DNA of 64,000 bases from NCBI GenBank assembly GCA_050291725.1, contig JBNKKH010000027.1, positions 1 through 64,000 of the forward strand, written 5' to 3'. The translations under genes were made by a program, and so were the position numbers. The notes beneath the pieces are model-generated. The model had not been told where the DNA came from, searched no databases, and was given only the letters and a program-made list of their open reading frames with translations. This document shows, piece after piece, positions 26,099 through 33,904 of the stretch (positions within the stretch are counted from its first letter, which is position 1; every line of letters begins with the position of its first letter). This DNA comes from JAAGZL01 sp050291725 (GTDB lineage: Bacteria > Pseudomonadota > Gammaproteobacteria > Chromatiales > Chromatiaceae).

Positions 26099-26791
26099 AT
26101 GAGAACGAAAATGAAAAAAACACTGACAGCACTGGCAAGCGGCCTGGTACTCATGGGAATGACCGGAATGGTCCATGCCTCCCTGGTTACTATCGGCACC
26201 GGCATGTTTACTTACCCTAGTGGCGCTCCGGTAGATGGCGTGGCACACAACCTGATCTGGGATAACGACAATAACGGTAAATCCGTGGTCTGGCTGGATC
26301 ATTCGTTTCTGCCCACAACCCGAGCTCAAATGATGGTAAATATCGCTGGTGCACATATGGATATTACATTAAATGGCTATACCGTTGACTGGGTTGATGA
26401 TACCTGGAGAATGCCAAGCATAAACGGTACCGAGGCATGGGGCTATGATGCCAATACCACCGAAATTGGGCACTTATTTTATGATGAGCTGGGATTAAGT
26501 TCTGGGCCCACCACCGTCGAACAATTAAATGCGACTAATTTTGATCATTTAATACCTACCGCCTATTTCTTTTCAGAAAAGGTTTGGGACTCTTATGCAT
26601 ACTTCAGTTGGTTTTTCGCTATGGGCAACGGGGGTCAGAATGTGTGTGATATAGATGGAGCTCAATACGGGCTTGCCATCCGCGAGGCCAATGTCTCGGC
26701 TGTGCCCGTCCCCGGGGCCGTTTGGTTGCTTGGCTCAGGTCTCATTGGTCTGTTGGGCATTCGCAGGCCGAGAAATGGGAACCGTGTTTGA
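26099..26791 (+). CDS. PEP-CTERM sorting-domain secreted protein
   Basis: A 230-residue exported protein. The signal peptide (MKKTLTALASGLVLMGMTGM, then VHASL) is followed by a beta-rich body that begins with LVTIGTGMFTY. The C-terminal sorting signal VPVPGAVWLLGSGLIGLLGI is followed by Arg-rich RRPRNGNR. Two possible starts, at 26099 and four codons later (26111); the second gives the more usual signal peptide. Presumed substrate of an exosortase encoded elsewhere. The central body matches the layout of short PEP-CTERM proteins of unknown function, such as those in biofilm-forming aquatic bacteria. Confidence 0.88.
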   Translation: MRTKMKKTLTALASGLVLMGMTGMVHASLVTIGTGMFTYPSGAPVDGVAHNLIWDNDNNGKSVVWLDHSFLPTTRAQMMVNIAGAHMDITLNGYTVDWVDDTWRMPSINGTEAWGYDANTTEIGHLFYDELGLSSGPTTVEQLNATNFDHLIPTAYFFSEKVWDSYAYFSWFFAMGNGGQNVCDIDGAQYGLAIREANVSAVPVPGAVWLLGSGLIGLLGIRRPRNGNRV

Positions 26792-26832
26792 TCCTTTCGT
26801 TAATTGGGTTATTTAATTAATCATCAGGTAAA

Positions 26833-26850
26833 CCCCCGGCTACGCCGGGG
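26833..26850. terminator. GC hairpin after PEP-CTERM genes
   Basis: CCCCCGGC-TAC-GCCGGGG forms a very stable short stem 40 bases beyond the second PEP-CTERM gene. There is no T-tract, so it is only a candidate terminator or a small dispersed palindrome. Confidence 0.45.
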
Positions 26851-27091
26851 GGGCTCGAATAGGTTTGACCGATGCCTCGGTCATTTATCCTTTAGTTTCG
26901 ACCAAGAAACTGGATTTATCCGGATACCCACTCTAAATTTTAATGGAATTGTGCGGATAAAATCCTTATCTTGTGTGCTTTCTTCTGGTAACTAATATTC
27001 CGATAAGCCCAGACTCAAACAACCATAATTTATATTCTGTACGATTTTCTCCCAATGGGATGTGTCTTGCCTAACTATGCTGCCTCACCCA

Positions 27092-27182
27092 TAGGTACAT
27101 AGTTGTTTGAAAAGGTTATGTTTCCAGTCTTGCATAATGAATGGTGATGCTACCCAATAAATCGCAGTGTATTTTGATAGAG
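27092..27182 (+). repeat. 91-bp direct repeat, left copy
   Basis: Starts taggtacatagttgtttgaa and ends attttgatagag. It matches 35296–35386 at 89 of 91 positions in the same orientation. The two copies bracket an 8.1-kb module. The IS91-family remnant begins directly after this copy. Confidence 0.95.
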
Positions 27183-27186
27183 CTAG

Positions 27187-27432
27187 GTGGCTTATGGTGC
27201 ATTTGCCAACTATGGCACTTTCTGTGCTTTGCCACCGATCCTACCCCAATTGCTGGTAGAACAGTTGCGCCACGCCGTGCTGAATTACCTGGTTGAAGAC
27301 GAGGCTATCACAGAGGATTTTGCAAACAGACTTCTGGCCTGGAAGCACTCCGGTTTTTCCGTAGACAACGGAAATACAAAGAAGAGGGAGGCGTGGCGAT
27401 TACGGATAACTGGGGTTATATCAAACCAGTGA
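27187..27432 (+). pseudogene. IS91-family (Y2) transposase fragment
   Basis: An 81-codon open frame carries the pattern YGTFCALPPILPQLLVEQLR, then HAVLNYLVEDEAITEDFANR and LLAWKHSGFSVDNGN, characteristic of the C-terminal third of IS91-type Y2 transposases. The catalytic tyrosines and the N-terminal zinc finger are absent, and the frame breaks after the SGFSVDNGN block. It is a decayed remnant directly inside the left direct repeat, hinting that an IS91-like element took part in building the region. Confidence 0.8.
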
Positions 27433-27505
27433 TGGCTGGGCTTCTGGCTCTGCCAACGGCGCCAGCGGCAGTATTCGCTGAAAGCAAATTCCTATCCCTC
27501 GGTAG
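27395..27505 (+). repeat. Decayed repeat R, copy 2 (signal-peptide-like)
   Basis: The fullest of three copies (others near 20150 and 29213). One frame reads MAGLLALPTAPAAVFAESKF and continues to a stop at 27608 with a second hydrophobic stretch. This has the look of a signal peptide, so the repeat may be the eroded 5' end of a small secreted-protein gene, but no ribosome site is present and no function can be named. Confidence 0.55.
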
Positions 27506-27835
27506 AAGACCAGCATATGGGGGTATTCGTCTTGGATACGCAGATATTGCTGCATCATTGGTGTGTGTTTGGTTTTTGTGCTCACTGATCGACAGTGGGA
27601 ATTTATGAACTGATAAAATCAGTTGCGATCGACTTTGTCCAAGCATATAAAGTACTCTTTGTTTGAGCGGGAAATAATGGACTGGACAGATGGGCTTTTT
27701 TCTTAGTATGTTGCCTGAAAGTAGGCAAGGATGATCCTGCTGAGTTTTAGTTTGTCTGCTGTTATTCATTATGAGTGTCATTATGCTGCTCATTGTCCTG
27801 CATCTAAATTCGATGAGTAGTACGGTTGAAAACCT

Positions 27836-29188
27836 ATGAGTAGTACCAAGAAACACAAAACTCCCTACCTAATCTTCTTTCTTCTTTATCTACTGATATT
27901 TGGAACACCAATAGTCACTCACCATGAAGCGGGTAGTTACTACTCTGGATTTCTCTTGAGGGAAAAATCCAGGCAATCAGGGAATGATCCAAGTGGATAC
28001 ATCGGTGTCGGTGCGCTGCTAGTTCCTGTTGTTGAAACATTCGAGACAATTATTTTTGTGGTCGGCATTCCGGCACGCTTTGTTCTTGAAACCTGCCTCA
28101 TTCCTTATGATTCGTACCATCGTGATGCTTTTCTGAAAAAAGATGGTATGCGTACAGCTAAGGAGGTTGGCTCCTTTCGTCACGCGCTTGATGTATACAA
28201 AGCTGGTTATTTGGCGGATGCCTCGCCACTATCCAATGCTGTTATTCATCAGATGCCGATTACTGAGCTGGAAAGGTTGTCAGCTGAAGGCGTTTCTGTC
28301 GATGCAAAGGACGAAATGGGTTTTACCCCATTCGACTATGCCTTGATGGAAAACAATCTGGCGGTCGTGCAGTGGTTGATTGAAGAAAAAGGGGTTGCTA
28401 TCAATCCTGAAACCGTCATTCGCGGTGTGCGAAATGAGCATCTTAAGCCAGAGATATTTGTCTATCTCCTCGACAATGGGCTTGATCCCAATACGACAGA
28501 CGAAGATGGAGATTCGCTGCTCCACTTTGCTGTTGCCTACAAAACGGATGCTGTGGCAACTAAATTGTTGGAACTCGGTGCTGATATACACAAAACCAAT
28601 GAAAGTGGCAAAACGGTTCTGATGCAAGCGGTCCGCTATCGCAAACAGCAGTTGGTCGAACAACTGATACAGAAAGGGGCGGATTTTCGTGCCGTGGACA
28701 AGCGTGGAGAGACAGTGCTTTTCAGTGCAAAAGGTGAGCAACTGATCTACTTTCTAAAAGCAGGCTTGGATATCAACCAGCAGAATAAAGCGGGCAAAAC
28801 ACCTCTATTGGAAGGGCTGAGTCGCTACACCAACGACATGTCGATTTTCGCAGGTCGAGTTGAGACCTTTCTGGAAAATGGGGCAGATCCAACTATTCCG
28901 GACAATCGCGGCTTTACTCCCTTGATAAAGGCAGCTTCCTCTGGCATGGATGATGTTGTAAAGCTGTTGCTTGAAGCGGGAGTGGACATAGATGCGCAAA
29001 CAGAGCGCGGGAAGATGTCAGCATTGATGTATGCTTTGAATAACGGGCATTCGCAGGTTGCGGAGCGGCTTTTGAAGGCCGGTGCATCTACTCATCTTTA
29101 TGACTGGGAATTCCATACTGCCTATGACTACGCCAAAAGCCGGAAAGACGTCAAACTGCTTAATAAATATAAAACCAAGCCTAAATAG
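27836..29188 (+). CDS. Membrane-anchored ankyrin-repeat protein
   Basis: A 450-residue protein. The N-terminal hydrophobic segment (about 10–25: LIFFLLYLLIFGTPIV) anchors or exports it. A segment at about 60–100 (GALLVPVVETFETIIFVVGI, then LETCLIPYD) recalls YceK/YidQ-type small envelope lipoproteins. From about 140 to the end it has some eight ankyrin repeats (for example DEDGDSLLHFAVAYKTDAVA and NRGFTPLIKAASSGMDDVVK), which mediate protein binding. First gene inside the 91-bp direct repeats. Start codon lacks a strong ribosome site. Partner unknown; ankyrin proteins of this sort are often found beside effectors or as immunity factors, but no toxin gene is visible here. Confidence 0.85.
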   Translation: MSSTKKHKTPYLIFFLLYLLIFGTPIVTHHEAGSYYSGFLLREKSRQSGNDPSGYIGVGALLVPVVETFETIIFVVGIPARFVLETCLIPYDSYHRDAFLKKDGMRTAKEVGSFRHALDVYKAGYLADASPLSNAVIHQMPITELERLSAEGVSVDAKDEMGFTPFDYALMENNLAVVQWLIEEKGVAINPETVIRGVRNEHLKPEIFVYLLDNGLDPNTTDEDGDSLLHFAVAYKTDAVATKLLELGADIHKTNESGKTVLMQAVRYRKQQLVEQLIQKGADFRAVDKRGETVLFSAKGEQLIYFLKAGLDINQQNKAGKTPLLEGLSRYTNDMSIFAGRVETFLENGADPTIPDNRGFTPLIKAASSGMDDVVKLLLEAGVDIDAQTERGKMSALMYALNNGHSQVAERLLKAGASTHLYDWEFHTAYDYAKSRKDVKLLNKYKTKPK

Positions 29189-29212
29189 TGATCAACCCTG
29201 AGCTAAGCTAGG

Positions 29213-29272
29213 CTTCTGGCCCTGCTAACGGCGCCGGCGCCAGCATTCGCGGAAAGCAAATTCCTATCCATT
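29213..29272 (+). repeat. Decayed repeat R, copy 3
   Basis: ggcttctggccctgctaacg then gcattcgcggaaagcaaatt closely matches copy 2 at 27435–27500. In one frame it reads LLALLTAPAPAFAESKFLS and then ends within 15 codons. It follows the ankyrin gene directly. Confidence 0.6.
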
Positions 29273-29624
29273 TTTGGGAAGCCAGACTCAATAATTGCGT
29301 TGTTCATCGGGTGATCTCAGGGTAAGTTGAAGTGCTTCAACGGTCTACTAGCAGAGATTGATTTTATGTCCTTAAGTTATTTGTTTGCGTAATTTTATAC
29401 TTGCTACCTATGGTCATGGACTCGTTCTGGTAAATATGTCCTTGAAGTTTAATTGAAATTAGTTGGATTATATTTAGAGTCTTTGCGATTTAGAGATCTA
29501 CTGAGGTTATTTCGCCGAAGATGCGATAGAATTGAAATTGATATTTTTCTGGTATCATCAGAAGTTAGTATTGATATGTCTGGTCACTGAATGACCAGTG
29601 CAAATGAACAAGTAAGGTTTTTGA
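29273..29624. other. Gene-free AT-rich stretch
   Basis: About 350 bases between repeat copy 3 and the lipoprotein gene. No gene, RNA or long inverted repeat seen. The promoter of the lipoprotein gene presumably lies here. Confidence 0.5.
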
Positions 29625-30554
29625 ATGCAGAAGTTGTACGTCATGCAAAAACGCAGTGAGCATTTAGTCTGGAAAGCTCGGTCTCAATTGGCCTCTTATC
29701 TCCTCCGTTCCATTCTCATCGCGATCTTTTTTCTGTTATTGGCAGGTTGCAGCCAAGAAGGCGCTGATGCAGAAAAGGAACAAGAAGAGACAAATTCGTC
29801 GGATCAACAAACAGAGTTTTTTTATCAGCAAAATCGTTTTTTTGAGCTCTACCATACGACACCGATAGTGCTTTTTGATGAAAATCTGCCATTCGATCCT
29901 AGGAGTATTAGTGTATCGATTGAACTTAAAAATAATCTGAATAAACCTGATGTGCTTGATGATTGTAATGTCCTTCTCAGTACCCTGGACGGCGAATATG
30001 TGAGGTTGGCTAAAGGTCGACTAGAAGCAAACGGAACGACACTTAAGCGTTGGGATCAGGCCAAAGCATGGAGTGGGGTGAGTACTGATTATTACGCACA
30101 GAATATACCGATAGGCGACAATAAAATTATTATTAGCCTTATTCTGCCTGATAGAGCGCCGGTGATCCTTGCCGTCTTTGAGTCAACGCCAAGGATAGAC
30201 ACTAACGGAATAGAGTGGCCTGAAAGCGTGCTCAGCAATCAACCACTGATGGTGCGCTGGAAAAATATAGCGCCACTGAATCATTTTGGCATCGCTGAAT
30301 CCTCAATCAGAGTTTCAAATGAGATACGTAGCGGAAGGTTGGAGTCTTTTAAGATTCGGCAAAAGGGTAGTATCGATATCCATTCGTTAATTAAGAAAAT
30401 ATTCCATCATTCATATAAACCACTTCCTGAAGACGCTAGGTTGACTTACGTTAAACCAGTATTCAGTACACATGTTGCTGGAAAGCCCGCAGAGGGTATA
30501 TCGGTCAGTAGTGCGTTTTACTATTTATACATTGATAGAGAGATAGAAGAGTAG
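29625..30554 (+). CDS. Hypothetical lipoprotein
   Basis: A 309-residue protein of unknown function. A long N-region (about 25 residues) precedes a hydrophobic segment ending in the lipobox LLAGCSQEG (Cys about 42), followed by an acidic Gln/Glu-rich linker and a beta-rich domain. The ATG at 29625 has AAGG 7 bases upstream; internal ATGs nearer the signal are alternatives. No domain recognised. It sits inside the 91-bp direct repeats, with the ankyrin gene before and three secreted-protein genes after it, all on one strand. Confidence 0.75.
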   Translation: MQKLYVMQKRSEHLVWKARSQLASYLLRSILIAIFFLLLAGCSQEGADAEKEQEETNSSDQQTEFFYQQNRFFELYHTTPIVLFDENLPFDPRSISVSIELKNNLNKPDVLDDCNVLLSTLDGEYVRLAKGRLEANGTTLKRWDQAKAWSGVSTDYYAQNIPIGDNKIIISLILPDRAPVILAVFESTPRIDTNGIEWPESVLSNQPLMVRWKNIAPLNHFGIAESSIRVSNEIRSGRLESFKIRQKGSIDIHSLIKKIFHHSYKPLPEDARLTYVKPVFSTHVAGKPAEGISVSSAFYYLYIDREIEE

Positions 30555-30775
30555 ATTTAAAGAATTTTTGAGTAATCTACGCGGTTATAGTGTGACCTTA
30601 AAATAGTCTTGGGTGGCATTTGTCAATAATTTTCATATAGAGGCAGGCATTTCTAGAGTGTGATTGTGGCTTGTAAATGATAAAGAGTTTACTGCTATAT
30701 TACGTTCAAAATGATAGCGACTAATTTTGGTTGTCAATATTATCTTTTTAAAAAATCATCATTGGTAATTAAAAG

Positions 30776-32722
30776 ATGAAAAACTCACAATATTTTTTAG
30801 TAGTTGTTTTACTGTTTTTTCTTAATACGTTAGAAGCTGGGATTGTTAAATTAGAAAGTATTTCATCGGAATTTTATACTGAATTCGATGGTGAAGAAGT
30901 TAGTATAGATATATTCGATCCGGAAACAGACGAAATATTAATACAGGTAGATGTTGACCCGGGTGACTATGAGGTCATAAAAAAGGGTGAGGTCTGGAAG
31001 GTTAACTCTAAGCAGGAATTTATTTTTTATAAAGATTACAACTCTGACGGCCTGAAAGATATTGCTGTAAAGACCGGTGAAATCTGTGGTGTTCCTCAGC
31101 TAACAGTTTACTTTAAGAAGGCAGGCCAGAAATTTTCTGAATCAAACTCCTATGTTTTGCCGTCCGATCGGTATGTGGATAATGAAAATGTCTTGGATTA
31201 TATTCTAAAACTTGATGGTTTTTCAGAAGAGTATTTTGCTGTTGTAGATGGTAAGAAAAAACACCTGTGTATTATCGATAAAAAGAGTAAGCAAATACTG
31301 GTCAATGCAAATATTGAGGAAGTGGATCTTGAGTATGATTCATCTCACGGTTTTCAATCTAATATTTCGGAAAGACCTTATGGCTATCAAAGTCTAATTG
31401 TTCACGATGACTTTAATTTCGATGGAAAGAAAGACTTTGCTATTAAAGATGGTAATGGTAGTTGCTATGGAGGTCCGGAATTCTCTATCTACCTCAATAG
31501 AGATCAAGGTTTTGTCTTTGATCAAGAATTTTCGGCGGTTGCAAGTGAATATTGTGGAATGTTCGGTGTTGATCGGAAAACTCAAACCATTTCAGCGATG
31601 AAAAAAAGCGGCTGCTGTTGGCATCTTTATGATACGTATAAGGTTATCAATGGCCAGCTTAAACTGGTAAAAAGCGTAGAGGAGGATGCGTATAACCTTC
31701 CTTTTTATTCCACTATCACGAAAGAATATAACGAGAAGAAGGTGGTTACTAAAAAGAGAGTTGAGATAGATGAGAATGAGATCAATCAAAAGCTAAACTT
31801 TAAGCTAAAGAATGGGAAAACCGCTCTCTTATTTGAAAGAGATAAAAATCTCTACTATGCGTTTCTTGATAAAGATAACAGTGTTGAATTCTCGATGGGT
31901 CCTGTTTACAACGAAACTATAGGAAAGAATGGAAAATCATTTGTGTATGTGGTTGAGGTTGGAAGTAGAAGGGAACTAAATTTTAATACAGAAGACGCTA
32001 AATACGCGATTTATCAGAATTATAAAGTCAATAATCCCGTTGGGATCGGTATCACAGTCGAGACGAAAGATGGAGCATATGACTTAGTTGGCTTGCCTGA
32101 TACTGTAGTGGGCGATCTTGTTAGTTTGGCAGATGAGCCTTTTGAGAATCTATGGGTTGCTCAGAAAGGAGATGACAAATATGCCTTAGATATATATGAA
32201 AATTTAAAACGTATGACGCCAACCCAATTAACTGCTGCTTATCACAACTGGGAATCAGTGAATTTTTTAAGTCAAATACCAAATGGAAAAGATAGTATTC
32301 GGCTTAATGAGTTTTTGGCAACACTTAAGGAGGTGTTGCTGTCAAAGGATAAGTACCGGCTGCTTCCACTTATTGATGAATACTATCTAGCCAATCAAGT
32401 CATATTGAATGAGTTTGATGTTTCTCTGATGCTCGATGAAAGAATACTAGGTGGATATAATAAAAGCATTTCAAAAAGTGATTGTAAGCTGAAATCAACA
32501 TGGTATTTAGAGAGAGAAGGTTGTTATGAAAAAGTAAACCTAGAGGATGTTCAGAATGTAGAGATGGAGTTAGTTCATTCTGACTCGCATTCAGGAAGAT
32601 ATCTTTTGGTTATCCAAATGAAGAAAAACAATGGAACATCAGTCAAGGTGGAGCTCTATGTAGGTAAAGCTATAGGCAAAGAAGGAGAGGTAAAGTACAC
32701 GATTATTGGTGGTTGGGGATAA
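30776..32722 (+). CDS. Secreted protein with FG-GAP-like Ca-binding loops (XAC2610-like)
   Basis: A 648-residue exported protein; the signal peptide is NSQYFLVVVLLFFLNTLEAG. Two similar modules carry Asp-rich loops: YKDYNSDGLKDIAVKTGE (about 85) and HDDFNFDGKKDFAIKDGNG (about 212), each followed by a strand like EFSIYL. The DxNxDGxxD loop resembles FG-GAP or EF-hand calcium sites and the XAC2610-type periplasmic domain. The C-terminal 250 residues are Lys/Asp-rich with a domain of unknown type. AT-rich relative to the housekeeping genes. No catalytic motif seen. The two following genes share the loop, so the three look like a diverged family. Confidence 0.7.
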   Translation: MKNSQYFLVVVLLFFLNTLEAGIVKLESISSEFYTEFDGEEVSIDIFDPETDEILIQVDVDPGDYEVIKKGEVWKVNSKQEFIFYKDYNSDGLKDIAVKTGEICGVPQLTVYFKKAGQKFSESNSYVLPSDRYVDNENVLDYILKLDGFSEEYFAVVDGKKKHLCIIDKKSKQILVNANIEEVDLEYDSSHGFQSNISERPYGYQSLIVHDDFNFDGKKDFAIKDGNGSCYGGPEFSIYLNRDQGFVFDQEFSAVASEYCGMFGVDRKTQTISAMKKSGCCWHLYDTYKVINGQLKLVKSVEEDAYNLPFYSTITKEYNEKKVVTKKRVEIDENEINQKLNFKLKNGKTALLFERDKNLYYAFLDKDNSVEFSMGPVYNETIGKNGKSFVYVVEVGSRRELNFNTEDAKYAIYQNYKVNNPVGIGITVETKDGAYDLVGLPDTVVGDLVSLADEPFENLWVAQKGDDKYALDIYENLKRMTPTQLTAAYHNWESVNFLSQIPNGKDSIRLNEFLATLKEVLLSKDKYRLLPLIDEYYLANQVILNEFDVSLMLDERILGGYNKSISKSDCKLKSTWYLEREGCYEKVNLEDVQNVEMELVHSDSHSGRYLLVIQMKKNNGTSVKVELYVGKAIGKEGEVKYTIIGGWG

Positions 32723-32766
32723 TTATAAATCTCATTTTTTCTGATTGAATAAGCAGAGTACTATTT

Positions 32767-33897
32767 ATGCGAGTGTTATGTCTTTTCCTTATTTTAATGT
32801 CTCATGTTTTTTTGCCTTTATCGCTTTTCGGAGGAGAGTCGTTAAATATCAATACGCATTACGAAGCAGAGATCTCAAGTGATAAAGGATTTTTATACTT
32901 GAAGCTCAAGTCCAAAGTTGACGAGAAAATCACTATTCCATTTGACACGGATTTGGTCCCAATCAACTCGCGGACTTATCGTATTGATGATCTTAACTTT
33001 GATGGTCTGGATGATGTGGCTGTGGTTAGTGCTTTGGGTTACGGTGGAGTTAACGTCTTCTACAATATTTATCTTGCTCAGGATAATTCATATATAGCAG
33101 ATGAAGAACTCTATCTAAGTAACTTTGAGGTGCAGCCAGAGAAAAAAATTGTTGTCTCGGAGTTCAAGTCTGGCCCTAGACACTTTACGGAAATCTACCA
33201 TATAAGAGAAGGAGGTCTGAAATCATTTGTGGTCTATGAAAATTATAATCAAGATCATGACCTGTGCTACATCGACTCTCTGTTTGGTAATAAAACAAAG
33301 TCAATAGTTAGTAAAGAGATCTATTCATGTAAGGCGCTTCACGATAAACAGCAAACACAGCGTCTGTATGCAAAGGTTATAGTCCCCAAGTCCCTTCTCT
33401 ATAATGATAGCTATGCTCAAGACAAAAGTGGTATGTATCTAATCAAAGATGATTTTGTCGAGATCTTGGAAGGTGAGTCCACGGCAGAGACGGTCAAGAT
33501 TCGTTTTTCAGGAAAAAAGGATGTCGAGAAATATATACATCTCAATGAAATAGAAGTGCTTGATACGACTATATATTCGAATCCGCATAAAGTGATATGG
33601 TTTGATGATGGGACTTTAAAAGAGGACGAGGCTGAGGATGAATTATCTCTGACAAAAATGTCTGCAAATCGTTTCTATTTCGAAATACTAACAGTAGGTA
33701 GGAATATCCATACTTGTGATATATCAGGTGTCGCTAGAGAAGAAAATGGGGTGTTGGTATATACGGATAAGGCATGTCACTTAACAATTCAACCAACCGA
33801 AAAGGGTCTCAAGCTAATCGATAAGGATTATGGATGTAAAGACTGGTGTGGTTTTCATGCCTCTTTGGATGGTTTGGAGTTCTCAAAAGTGCAGTGA
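32767..33897 (+). CDS. Secreted protein with DxNxDGxxD loop
   Basis: A 376-residue exported protein; the signal peptide is CLFLILMSHVFLPLSLFGGE. One Asp-rich loop (IDDLNFDGLDDVAVVSALGY, about 78–96) is followed by VNVFYNIYL, the same pattern as in the upstream 648-residue protein. A later part (about 195–260) is beta-rich, and the C-terminal 60 residues contain four Cys (CDISG, CHLTI, GCKDWCG) that may form disulfides. No family named with confidence. It starts 44 bases after the upstream gene, so an operon is likely. Confidence 0.68.
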   Translation: MRVLCLFLILMSHVFLPLSLFGGESLNINTHYEAEISSDKGFLYLKLKSKVDEKITIPFDTDLVPINSRTYRIDDLNFDGLDDVAVVSALGYGGVNVFYNIYLAQDNSYIADEELYLSNFEVQPEKKIVVSEFKSGPRHFTEIYHIREGGLKSFVVYENYNQDHDLCYIDSLFGNKTKSIVSKEIYSCKALHDKQQTQRLYAKVIVPKSLLYNDSYAQDKSGMYLIKDDFVEILEGESTAETVKIRFSGKKDVEKYIHLNEIEVLDTTIYSNPHKVIWFDDGTLKEDEAEDELSLTKMSANRFYFEILTVGRNIHTCDISGVAREENGVLVYTDKACHLTIQPTEKGLKLIDKDYGCKDWCGFHASLDGLEFSKVQ

Positions 33898-33904
33898 AAA
33901 GTTA

